A stretch of 64,000 nt of DNA from CAVQUE01 sp046290435. Lineage in GTDB: Bacteria; Actinomycetota; Acidimicrobiia; Acidimicrobiales; UBA8592. The translations under genes were made by a program, and so were the position numbers. The notes under the pieces were generated by a model. The model was not told the DNA's origin, made no database searches, and worked only from the letters and a program-made list of their open reading frames with translations. Where the stretch lies: positions 27,500-91,499 of the forward strand of contig JBKAGO010000045.1 of the NCBI GenBank assembly GCA_046290435.1, read 5' to 3'. This document shows, in pieces, positions 57,278 through 64,000 of this stretch. Within the stretch, counting starts at the first letter, position 1, and each line of letters starts with the position of its first letter.

Positions 57278-58150
57278 GTGCAGACCGATGAGCGCGAACC
57301 AGGTACAGGCGAGGTATCCGTGGACATCGACGGCCTCGAAGCCGGCGCCGTGGTGCTGGTCCCGGCGGGGACGTCGACGCCCTACGAGACGGTCACGGGC
57401 ACCCGGGTCGACGGTGGCCGGGTCGTCGATGTGTTGATCGACGCCGACCTGGGCCTGGCCGCCACGGTCGTCGAGGCCGATGGCGGCCTGCTCCGGGTCG
57501 TCCACGAATGGGAGATCTCCCGTCCCGGCGCGGGCTATCCCGAAGCGGCGTTCGTCCCGAGGAGCAACCGCCACAGCAGCGCAGCCGAGGAGCTGGCGGC
57601 GGCCAGCAGGGAGGTGGCCCGCAAAGCGGGTGGTGGGCGCCGGGCCGTCGAGGCGTTGGTGGCCGAGGCCGAGGCCCGCTTCGCGTACGCCCACCCCGAG
57701 CACGCGTTCAACGAGGGCAGCGACGCGGTGCCGTACCTCGCCTGCGGCACCACCCCCGGGTCCTGTGTCGACATCAACACGTACCTCGTTGCGAGCCTGC
57801 GTGCCGCAGGGATCGACACGGCCTACGTGTACGGCTACTTCTTCCCGGCCGAACGCGGCGGCATCGCCTACGACATGCACTGCTGGGTTGTCACCCGCTG
57901 CGACGGCGAGATCCTCGAGTGGGACATCGCCCACCACATGAAGGCCGGCCTCGGGCCCACCCGACCGGCGCTCGACCCGCGGCCCGGTCGACGGATCGCG
58001 CTCGGCCACTCGATGGGCCACCGCTACGTCGGCCAGAGCCGGGCGACCGAGGTAAAGCTGCTCGCCCAACCCCTCCTGGAGTGTGGCGGCGACTGGTCCT
58101 GGATCGACGTCACGGCCACGCTGCGCGAGCCGGTGCGCCAGACCACCTGA
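57278..58150 (+). CDS. Transglutaminase-like cysteine peptidase family protein
   Basis: The 290-residue protein has a transglutaminase-like core with catalytic Cys163 (PGSCVDINTYL), His201 (DMHCWV) and Asp216 (LEWDIAHHM). The N-terminal 110 residues form a beta-rich domain with PYETVTGTRV and RVVHEWEIS. There is no signal peptide, so it is likely cytoplasmic. Such proteins cleave or crosslink amide bonds. The GTG start is chosen by the leaderless -10 box. It converges on the DUF2867-type gene after 83 nt without an evident hairpin. Confidence 0.8.
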   Translation: MQTDEREPGTGEVSVDIDGLEAGAVVLVPAGTSTPYETVTGTRVDGGRVVDVLIDADLGLAATVVEADGGLLRVVHEWEISRPGAGYPEAAFVPRSNRHSSAAEELAAASREVARKAGGGRRAVEALVAEAEARFAYAHPEHAFNEGSDAVPYLACGTTPGSCVDINTYLVASLRAAGIDTAYVYGYFFPAERGGIAYDMHCWVVTRCDGEILEWDIAHHMKAGLGPTRPALDPRPGRRIALGHSMGHRYVGQSRATEVKLLAQPLLECGGDWSWIDVTATLREPVRQTT

Positions 58151-58233
58151 GCGCGGATCGCGCCGGCGATGCGATGCCACGGCTCACGGGACTGCTGATC
58201 ACGTCGCCTGCGGTGCTGCCCACGACCGGGCGG

Positions 58234-58722
58234 TCAGGTACCCACCGTCCGCTCGAGGAGACTCGGGATGAAGCGCCGGTGCATCGGTCGTACCAGAGCG
58301 AAGTAGAAGCGGCCGGTCCGCCGCCATCGGTACCGCACGACCGTCGCTGCCTCGGCGGTGCCCGGCCGATCTGGGGGTAGGCGGAACGCCGTCCGGAACT
58401 CCATGAAGCCCAGGCTGTCGCCGAAGACGATCTCGTCGTCGCTGCGCTCGAAGACCGCCCACGAGCCCACGGCCGACCCCACCCGGTAGCCGCCTTCTGC
58501 GATTGCGCGCTCGACGCCGGTGGTCGAGAGCGAGTTCGTGCTCAACAGCCGAACCCACCGGGGTTGACGGGTGAACCAGTCGGTTGCGACATCGTCCACG
58601 GTGCGGTGACGTTCGGGGTCGCACGCAATGGCGAACCGGTCGGCGTAGTCGGGCGCCTCGAAGACACCGGCGACCAGGGTGTCGGTGTCCAGAGGGAGTT
58701 CGGTGGCTCTCGGTTTCGTCAT
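58234..58722 (-). CDS. DUF2867-type protein, last gene of sigma-factor operon
   Basis: The 162-residue protein resembles DUF2867: DYADRFAIACDP, VGSWAVFERSDDEIVFGD, FRTAFRLPP and the last segment RFYFALVRPMHRRFIPSLLER are characteristic. Function is unknown; homologues are often fused or adjacent to NAD-dependent epimerases. The ATG overlaps the sigma-factor stop (ATGA), so it is the third coupled gene of this operon. No membrane segment is seen. Confidence 0.75.
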   Translation of the reverse strand: MTKPRATELPLDTDTLVAGVFEAPDYADRFAIACDPERHRTVDDVATDWFTRQPRWVRLLSTNSLSTTGVERAIAEGGYRVGSAVGSWAVFERSDDEIVFGDSLGFMEFRTAFRLPPDRPGTAEAATVVRYRWRRTGRFYFALVRPMHRRFIPSLLERTVGT

Positions 58723-59726
58723 CGTGTGGCCAGCCAGTCGTGATGGAAGGAGCGGAGTTTGTCGGGGTTCAGGACCGTGTAGGCGGCTGCGACCTTGCCG
58801 TCGCGCCAGTCGGCCACCACCAGGCTGTGGGGCTCGTCGTGGAGCGTCAGGTAGACGCCGACCTGCCCGTTGGCCCGGACCAGGTGGAGTTCGGTGGCGG
58901 GGTCGAGGCGGGCGGTCAGGTTGGTGAAGTACCGGGCCACGCGGTGGGGCCCGACGATCGGTGCTCTTGCGGCGCGGCGCTCGGGCCCGCCGTCGGAGAC
59001 AGCGATCACATCGTCGGTCAGCAGGGCCTGGAGCGTCTCGATGTCGCCGCCGCCGGCCGCGGCCAGGAACTGTTCGGTCAGCGCCCGGATCTCATTCGGG
59101 TCCGGCCGGAACCGTGGCCGATCGACGGCCAGGTGGTCGCGCGCCCGTTTGGCGAGCTGGCGTGTGGCGGCGTCGCTGCGTTCGATCACCTCGGCCACTT
59201 CGGTCAGCGGCATCGCGAAGACGTCGTGGAGGACGAACACGACCCGCTCCAGGGGCGACAGGCGTTCCAGCACCGCGAGGAAGCCGATGGTGATCGACTC
59301 CATCAGCACGGCCTGGTCGGCAGGGTCGCCGCTGCCGTCGTCTGCTCCCGGTGGGTCGAGGGTCGGTTCGGCCAGCCACGGTCCGACATAGTCGGCCCGT
59401 GTCCGGCGGGCGGTGCGGAGCTCGTCGATCGCCAGGCGGGTGACGACGGTGGTCAGCCATGCCGCCGGATTGTCGATCGGCGTGCTGGTCGCGCTGAACC
59501 GGAGCCAGGCGTCCTGCACCACGTCGTCGGCGTCGCTCCGGCTGCCGAGCATTCGGTAGGCCACGCCGACGAGGCGAGAACGTTCGGCCTCGAAGCGCGC
59601 CGCCTTGTCTTCAGAAGCCGCAGCCTCGGCAACCGCAGCCTCGTCGGACTCAGCGGCGACCGGGGCCGCCGGGCGCTCGGAGGGCTGCGGAGCGGGGCTG
59701 TGGCCGGTGGGTGTCGGCGCGCTCAC
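58719..59726 (-). CDS. sigJ: ECF41-type RNA polymerase sigma factor with SnoaL-like C-terminus
   Basis: The 335-residue protein has sigma region 2 (LVGVAYRMLGSRSDADDVVQDAWLR read as AYRMLGSRSDADDVVQ) and region 4 (LSPLERVVFVLHDVF), then the ECF41 hallmark YVGPWLAEP before region 4 and a C-terminal SnoaL-like domain ending LNPDKLRS. In this group the C-terminal domain controls the sigma activity and no separate anti-sigma factor is used. A 40-residue low-complexity N-terminal extension is unusual. The GTG overlaps the oxidoreductase stop. A matching promoter precedes the operon. Confidence 0.88.
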   Translation of the reverse strand: MSAPTPTGHSPAPQPSERPAAPVAAESDEAAVAEAAASEDKAARFEAERSRLVGVAYRMLGSRSDADDVVQDAWLRFSATSTPIDNPAAWLTTVVTRLAIDELRTARRTRADYVGPWLAEPTLDPPGADDGSGDPADQAVLMESITIGFLAVLERLSPLERVVFVLHDVFAMPLTEVAEVIERSDAATRQLAKRARDHLAVDRPRFRPDPNEIRALTEQFLAAAGGGDIETLQALLTDDVIAVSDGGPERRAARAPIVGPHRVARYFTNLTARLDPATELHLVRANGQVGVYLTLHDEPHSLVVADWRDGKVAAAYTVLNPDKLRSFHHDWLATR

Positions 59727-60955
59727 GTGGGCACGACCCGTGGCCGGCGTTCCAGGTGCCGGCTCGCCAGCATCGCCGCGGCCCGGGCGCTGGCCACGGC
59801 GGCATCGGCCAGGTGCCCGGTGGGCCCGACCCAGTCGCCGGCGACGAAGACGCCGTCGTGGCTGGTGGCGTCGACGGCGGGCCGTCCGGCCATGCCGCCC
59901 CGGTCTGCGGTGGGGACGGCGGTCGCAGCGGCCATGCGGTGCATGCGCCGTCGTTCGGCCACGGTTGCGGGGTCGATGCCTGCCATGTCGACCCAGGTTG
60001 CCAGAGCGGCGGCGTCGGGTTCTGCGTCGGGACCTCCGGCGGTGCCGAGGTACTGTATAGCGGTGACGCTGTGGCCACCATCGGGCGCCAGTCCCGAGGC
60101 CGTGGAGTGGTCCGACAGGTAGAACGGCACGTCGCCGCCCAACACGAATCCGTGGGGCGGCGCCTGCGTCAGGCCGAGATCCTGCACGCTCACCGCGGCC
60201 GCGGGACCGACGTCGAAGCTGCGGCCCAGCAGCCGACCGGCTTCACGGGCGTTGCCCACGGCGACGATCACCACGCGCGCCTCCGGGAGCTCGCCACCGG
60301 TGTCGTCGCTGGCGGTGACGATCTCGATCCCCGGGCGTGCGGACAGTTGGTCGATCAGCCGTTGCCAGCCGCCGTCGAGGTACCGGACGCCAGGCCCGAG
60401 CGCGAGTTGGATCTGGTGCACGGCCACGTCGGCGCTCAGGGTCTCGGGCACGTTCGAGTAGGTGGCGAGCCGCACCAGGGCCGTCAGCAACTGCCGTGGC
60501 CGGGTTCGTTGCACCGTGGCGTCGATCCATTCGGCTGCGGTCGTCTCGGCGAGCGTCTCGGGTCGGACTCGAGGGAGCGACGCCAGGACCCGGGCGAGCT
60601 CGACCTTGTCGCGGACGCCGAACGCGCCGGTGGCCAGCAGCGAGAGGGGCCCTGCGGGTGCTCGGTGGAGCTCGCCGTCGATCAGGATGCGTCCGCCGGT
60701 GGCGGGCGCAGCGCCGGGAAGGCCGATGCCGAGTTCGGTCAGCGCCGCCGCGGCCGCGCCACCCAGGTACAGGGCGTGCGGTCCCCGGTTGAAGCGGTAG
60801 CCGTTGCGCTCGTCGGTGACTGCCTGGCCGCCGGGGTGGGCCGATCGTTCGAGCACGGTGACCGTGTGCCCGTTCGCAGCGAGGTACGCCGCCGCCGTCA
60901 GGCCGGCCAGCCCGGCGCCGACGACCACGACATCGGATGAGGGTTTCGTCGTCAT
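59723..60955 (-). CDS. FAD-dependent amine-oxidase/phytoene-desaturase-like oxidoreductase
   Basis: The 410-residue flavoprotein begins with VVVVGAGLAGLTAAAYLAANGHTVTVLERSAHPGG read as VVGAGLAGLTAAAYL plus ERSAHPGGQA, the FAD motif of the phytoene-desaturase/MAO group, and ends GVFVAGDWVGPTGHLADAAVASG-like (VAGDWVGPTGHLADA). It probably oxidises a hydrophobic or amine substrate. It is the first gene of the oxidoreductase-sigma-DUF2867 operon; ECF41 genes are often paired with such oxidoreductases. The minus-strand promoter TGTCAC/CGTC lies just upstream. Confidence 0.82.
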   Translation of the reverse strand: MTTKPSSDVVVVGAGLAGLTAAAYLAANGHTVTVLERSAHPGGQAVTDERNGYRFNRGPHALYLGGAAAAALTELGIGLPGAAPATGGRILIDGELHRAPAGPLSLLATGAFGVRDKVELARVLASLPRVRPETLAETTAAEWIDATVQRTRPRQLLTALVRLATYSNVPETLSADVAVHQIQLALGPGVRYLDGGWQRLIDQLSARPGIEIVTASDDTGGELPEARVVIVAVGNAREAGRLLGRSFDVGPAAAVSVQDLGLTQAPPHGFVLGGDVPFYLSDHSTASGLAPDGGHSVTAIQYLGTAGGPDAEPDAAALATWVDMAGIDPATVAERRRMHRMAAATAVPTADRGGMAGRPAVDATSHDGVFVAGDWVGPTGHLADAAVASARAAAMLASRHLERRPRVVPT

Positions 60956-60963
60956 GGAGACCC

Positions 60964-60990
60964 GACGGCTCAGCGCCATCGATCGTGACA
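60964..60990 (-). promoter_or_regulatory. ECF41-type promoter before the sigma operon
   Basis: On the minus strand TGTCAC (60985-60990) and CGTC (60964-60967) are separated by 17 nt. This agrees with the published ECF41 consensus TGTCACA and CGTC. CGTC ends 8 nt before the oxidoreductase ATG, so the sigma factor may activate its own operon. Confidence 0.6.
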
Positions 60991-61020
60991 TCCCGCGCGA
61001 GCGCCATTGGATGAGCGCCG

Positions 61021-61440
61021 TCAGTCGGCGGTTCCACGGTCGACGATCCAACGATGCGGTCGGCCGGTGACGGCGCAGAGCAGTTCGAAGTCTGCGTCGT
61101 AGTGCAGCACGGTGAGGTCTCGCGACTCGGCGATCGCGGCGACGAGGGCATCGACGAGCGACACGGCGCGGTGATGCCCTTCGAGGGCCAGCAGCCCTTG
61201 GAGCTCGAGCGCTCGTCGGTGGTCGCCGTCGGTGGTCGGTGCCATCTCGAATGCGTCGAGGCGCGCCATGAGTTGGTCGTGTGCAGCGGCAGTGCGAGCG
61301 CTGAACCCGAGCTCGAATGCGACCGGCGCGCACAAGGCAACTCGCCCCTGCGCGACGAGGGGTCCGCCGGCGGCGGCGACGTGGGGCTTGTGCAGGCGCG
61401 CGAAAGCGCTGGTGTCGATGAGCAGATCCGCCCGCGCCAT
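61021..61440 (-). CDS. vapC: VapC-type PIN-domain toxin (second module)
   Basis: The 139-residue protein has PIN acidic residues in LLIDTSAFARL, APVAFELGFSA, SLVDALVAAIA and VLHYDADFELL, and C-terminal RWIVDRGTAD resembling the VapC at 50844. It would cut RNA when freed from its antitoxin. The ATG follows the antitoxin stop directly. It lies beside the sigma operon. Confidence 0.87.
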   Translation of the reverse strand: MARADLLIDTSAFARLHKPHVAAAGGPLVAQGRVALCAPVAFELGFSARTAAAHDQLMARLDAFEMAPTTDGDHRRALELQGLLALEGHHRAVSLVDALVAAIAESRDLTVLHYDADFELLCAVTGRPHRWIVDRGTAD

Positions 61441-61653
61441 TCAGTCCGTGCCGCCCCAACCCTGGTCGCCCGAGAGGACTTCGTGGTCGAAGGCGTCGTC
61501 GTCGGCGATCAGGGAGACCAGTTCGAGTCGCCGTTTGGCGTTGACGACTTCGCGCAGGGACGCATCGATGGTGTCGCGCAGCGTCGTGGTGCCGAGGATG
61601 GCCGCAGCCTGCGCGGCGATATCTCGATCGATCTCAACGGATGTCTTCGACAT
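61441..61653 (-). CDS. vapB: VapB-type antitoxin (second module)
   Basis: The 70-residue protein starts SKTSVEIDRDIAAQAAAILG, a ribbon-helix-helix, with TTTLRDTIDASLREVV following, and ends in an acidic tail (DDDAFDHEVLSGDQGWGG) fitted to the toxin. ATG at 61653 is preferred to upstream ATGs at 61671 and 61677, since TATCCT (minus strand, 61661-61666) lies 7 nt before it. The palindrome GGATATCC overlaps that box and may be an operator. Confidence 0.82.
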   Translation of the reverse strand: MSKTSVEIDRDIAAQAAAILGTTTLRDTIDASLREVVNAKRRLELVSLIADDDAFDHEVLSGDQGWGGTD

Positions 61654-61660
61654 GGCTTGG

Positions 61661-61669
61661 AGGATATCC
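61661..61669 (-). promoter_or_regulatory. Leaderless promoter and palindrome of vapBC module 2
   Basis: TATCCT (61661-61666, minus strand) is 7 nt before the antitoxin ATG and is part of the palindrome GGATATCC (61662-61669). Antitoxin binding here could shut its own operon. Confidence 0.45.
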
Positions 61670-61714
61670 ATTTCCATGGAGCTGTATGCGAGCCGGGCCG
61701 TCACACCGTTGGGT

Positions 61715-63025
61715 TCAGGGGCCGTGGCGGGTGATGGGTGTGGGTGGGTCGATGATGCGGTCGAGGGTGCCGTCGGGGCGGCAGAGTCGCAGGGTGCGGT
61801 CGGGGTCCATGGTGAGGGTCCAGCCGCCGTGGTGGATGCGGTGATGCCAGGTGGTCGAGATGGGTATGAGGTTGTGGAGTTCGGTTTCGCCGTGGGGTTG
61901 GAATGGTGTGTTGACGTGGTGGATCTCGCAGCTGTGGAACGGGGTGGCGCCGTCGAGAGGGCACGTCGGATACAACGCGCGTAGCTGCAGCCGTTGGAGG
62001 CGGGTGGCGTGGCGGCGGCTGCGTCCGACGCGGGTGGGTTGGCCGAGGTGGTCGTAGAGGATGAGGTACCAGTCGGCGTCGCAGGCCCGTCGTTGCGCGG
62101 CGCGTGGGTCGATGGGGCGGCCTTGCCAGGTCTCGGAAACCGATGCGTCGTGGGGGCCGTGTGCGAGCGTCGCCGCATCGACGATGATCCCGACGGCCAG
62201 GTCCGGACCCATCACCCACTCGGCACCGCCACCGCTGGCGCCCCCGCCGCCAGGCGGATTGTCATGCGCCGGATCCCGGAAGGCCTCGGCTTCACCCGTA
62301 CCCGAAGCGCCGAGGGGGATCCCGCACAGCAGCTCGAATGCGGCGACTGCCCGGTCGTTGGCGGTGACCTTGCGTTGCCCGGCCGGGCGCCGGTTCGCGA
62401 TCTCCCGGGCCCGCGCGGTGACTGCTGCGTCCATCCGGGCGCCGCGCTCGTCGTCCATCGACGCCGCGACCGCCCAGGTTCCGTCGGGGCGTTGGAACAT
62501 CGTCCACGCCGCCGCGGCCTTTGCCCGTTCCGCCGCCGACAGGCCGTCGTCGTCGGGCGGGTCCGCCACCTTGACCAGCAGTTTGGCCAGCCAGGTCCGG
62601 AACGCCTCGGGTCGTAACAGCGCCGCGTTCGATGCGATCTCGTGATCGTGGGCTGCGAGGCGGCCCTTCTCGGTCGGCGACAACCGGCTGAGCCGCTCGG
62701 CGAGATGATCCGCGTTCTCGGTCCTCGACGTCCCCGACTCTGCGCCCGCGCCGGACTCGGGGAGATCCTGACGAATCTCGCCGCGTGCCGAATCCTTGGC
62801 CTGGGTCTGTTGTGACTGTTCGCCGTCGGGATCCGTCAGATCCTCCGGGCTCGGAGACGACCCCGACTCCTGACGCCGCTTCGCCTCCACCGAGACTGCG
62901 GTCGCGAACGCTGCGAGGTCACGCCGCCCGCGAGCGATCGAGCGGCCCAGATCGGCCAGGCCCACATCGTCGAGAACCGTGAGATCAGCGTTGCGCCGGG
63001 CGGCGAGATCAGCGAGCACCGTCAT
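61715..63025 (-). CDS. DUF222/HNH endonuclease domain protein
   Basis: The 436-residue protein has an N-terminal DUF222 region (about 100-270, alpha-helical, LTANDRAVAAFELLCGIP read as NDRAVAAFELLCGIP) and a C-terminal HNH nuclease with CEIHHVNTPFQ, ELHNLIPISTTWH and HRIHHGGW. This is the 13E12-repeat/DUF222-HNH group that is abundant in Actinobacteria; the role is unclear and may be mobile DNA or defence. TACTGT (minus strand, 63033-63038) lies 7 nt before the ATG, marking a leaderless start. Confidence 0.85.
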   Translation of the reverse strand: MTVLADLAARRNADLTVLDDVGLADLGRSIARGRRDLAAFATAVSVEAKRRQESGSSPSPEDLTDPDGEQSQQTQAKDSARGEIRQDLPESGAGAESGTSRTENADHLAERLSRLSPTEKGRLAAHDHEIASNAALLRPEAFRTWLAKLLVKVADPPDDDGLSAAERAKAAAAWTMFQRPDGTWAVAASMDDERGARMDAAVTARAREIANRRPAGQRKVTANDRAVAAFELLCGIPLGASGTGEAEAFRDPAHDNPPGGGGASGGGAEWVMGPDLAVGIIVDAATLAHGPHDASVSETWQGRPIDPRAAQRRACDADWYLILYDHLGQPTRVGRSRRHATRLQRLQLRALYPTCPLDGATPFHSCEIHHVNTPFQPHGETELHNLIPISTTWHHRIHHGGWTLTMDPDRTLRLCRPDGTLDRIIDPPTPITRHGP

Positions 63026-63557
63026 GACACCCACAGTACCGAGGAGGTGTGACAGTGAACCCGAACAAGTGACAAGGGTCCGCACGATATGGGGATGGAT
63101 GAACCGCCGAGGCCCCAGAGCCGAGCCCGAACGACACAGCCCACCTCGCCTCGCACAGCACCACCCGCCCCAACGTGGTGCCGATTGCCAGGGGGTTCGG
63201 GGGTCGGGCGTGGGCCCGGTCAGCCGAATCGCAGAGCGTTGATCACCAGCGCGACCCTGAATGCGATCGCGCCGTAGGCGATGGCGCCGAACAGGACGAA
63301 GCCTTCGTCGGAGATGCACCTCGAGCCATCAGGGCACGCTCGAATGCGAGCAGCCCCGGGGGCCAGTCGATCCCGAGCGCCTGAACCCGGGCGCTGGCGG
63401 CGTCGATGCGGGCGGCGAGCGCTTCCTCGCTGTGCGCAGCGATCTGGCCTCGATGGCCCGCTGGGTTGCAGAGAGGTTCGACGGCCGACGAACCTTTTCG
63501 AGCGCTTGTGGGTGCGTCGCCTCGGGCTGCTGACCCGTTCCACGTAGAATCTGCGCC
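63026..63557. other. Intergenic DNA with possible gene remnant on the minus strand
   Basis: No intact gene is supported. On the minus strand 63540-63230, three frames in turn carry protein-like pieces (ALEKVRRPSNLSATQRA; GIDWPPGLLAFERALMARG; GAIAYGAIAFRVALVINAL), as would a gene broken by frameshifts. The right end holds the leaderless promoter of the MntA gene; the left end holds the HNH promoter. Confidence 0.3.
63545..63550 (+). promoter_or_regulatory. -10 box of leaderless MntA gene
   Basis: TAGAAT, close to the sigma-70 consensus, ends 7 nt before the GTG at 63558. There is no ribosome site. Confidence 0.5.
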
Positions 63558-63866
63558 GTGACCCAGGCACGCCGAACGCCACTGCGGGAACTCGTCGAGA
63601 TCCACCGCGACGAGATCAAGGCAATCGCAGCGCGCCATCAGGGGCGGTCGATCGCACTGTTCGGCTCTGCGGCGCGTGGTGACGATCATGCTGCCAGCGA
63701 CCTCGACTTCATCGTCGAGTTCGAACCGGGCACGCGGCCCTTCGAGCTGCTGCTGCTCGGCGCAGAACTCGAGGCCGTGCTGGGCGTGCCGGTCGACATC
63801 GGTACGCCCGAGACCCTCCGCGAAGGCATCCGAGACGAAGTCCTGGCCGAGGCCATGGCCCTGTGA
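63558..63866 (+). CDS. mntA: MntA-type minimal nucleotidyltransferase antitoxin
   Basis: The 102-residue protein has the nucleotidyltransferase signature ALFGSAARGDDHAASDLDF (Gly-Ser plus Asp-x-Asp) and a third Asp in VPVDIGTPETL. In MntA/HepT systems this enzyme adds AMP to the HEPN toxin and silences it. It overlaps the HEPN start (GTGA). The GTG start is leaderless. Confidence 0.88.
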   Translation: MTQARRTPLRELVEIHRDEIKAIAARHQGRSIALFGSAARGDDHAASDLDFIVEFEPGTRPFELLLLGAELEAVLGVPVDIGTPETLREGIRDEVLAEAMAL

Positions 63867-64000
63867 GCCGCCACGACGCCTCTCGCCTGGCCGACATCCT
63901 CGCCGCCATCGAGGCGATCAGAGCACACCTGACCCACGGCGAATTCCACCAGGGCATCGTGTACGACGCCGTTCGGGTCCGGCTGATCGAGATCGGCGCA
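63863..64000 (+). CDS. hepT: HepT/HEPN-domain toxin, N-terminal part (cut by window edge)
   Basis: The 46 codons present start SRHDASRLADILAAIEAIR and include VYDAVRVRLIEIGA, the helix of DUF86/HEPN proteins that stands before the catalytic RxxxxH motif, which would lie outside the window. The frame overlaps the MntA stop. As HepT it would be an RNase inactivated by MntA. Confidence 0.82.
   Translation, partial: MSRHDASRLADILAAIEAIRAHLTHGEFHQGIVYDAVRVRLIEIGA

Noticed and set aside
1..64000. tRNA, rRNA, riboswitch or CRISPR array
   Set aside because: No cloverleaf with a TTCGA loop outside genes, no rRNA-like stretch, no spaced repeat array. The four 16-bp repeats at 39798 are contiguous without spacers.

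Overview
The window is high-GC DNA whose gene content, codon use and transport style point to a free-living actinobacterium, most likely of the Acidimicrobiia/Ilumatobacter type; this is inferred from protein character, as there is no rRNA or marker gene here. Many genes have a TAnnnT -10 box only 6-8 nt before an ATG or GTG, the signature of leaderless transcripts common in Actinobacteria. I see no tRNA, rRNA, CRISPR array, transposase or prophage.

Layout. 1-377: 5' part of an M20 peptidase gene running off the left edge. 536-3937: a polar amino-acid ABC importer (binding protein, permease, ATPase) and a GNAT. 3958-6859: two VOC proteins and an SDR around a tandem structured repeat. 6983-13773: a branched-chain-type importer compressed into three genes, a binding lipoprotein, an MFS permease fused to a LivF-type ATPase, and a LivH-LivM-LivG triple fusion. 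13834-20650: an SDR, a sulfotransferase, an amidohydrolase/phosphotransferase operon divergent from a TetR gene, and a conserved hypothetical. 20692-32432: a polyamine-type uptake and breakdown cluster (Lrp/AsnC regulator, class III aminotransferase, aldehyde dehydrogenase, PotABC plus binding protein, two PuuB-like FAD oxidases, LysR). 32502-34985: inositol-phosphate synthase and an Old Yellow Enzyme relative. 35608-48915: genes almost all on the minus strand (D-aminoacylase-type amidohydrolase, VOC, sulfatase, rhomboid, SdpI-like protein, PLP lyase/decarboxylase, 2OG oxygenase, Rieske oxygenase, hydantoinase A/B fusion, thioesterase). 49048-54668: thiolase-like protein, VapBC, a duplicated thiolase tail, two exported-protein candidates, ilvD. 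54767-64000: an FG-GAP surface protein, transglutaminase, an ECF41-type sigma operon, a second VapBC, a DUF222/HNH protein, and a MntA/HEPN toxin-antitoxin pair cut by the right edge.

How it works together. The gene set is that of a heterotroph importing amino acids, polyamines and other organic acids, then oxidising or deacylating them. Control is local: palindromes lie beside the importer, amidohydrolase, LysR and VapBC promoters, and the ECF41 operon carries a matching sigma promoter before its first gene.

The least explained material is intergenic. At least five families of inverted or tandem repeats recur at two loci each: a ~213-229 bp structured unit directly after the stop codons of two minus-strand genes, a 28-bp perfect inverted repeat, two hairpin families between genes, and a 62-bp-period hairpin tandem repeat. 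These, the fused importer, and the duplicated thiolase tail flanked by matching promoter-like segments are the best leads.
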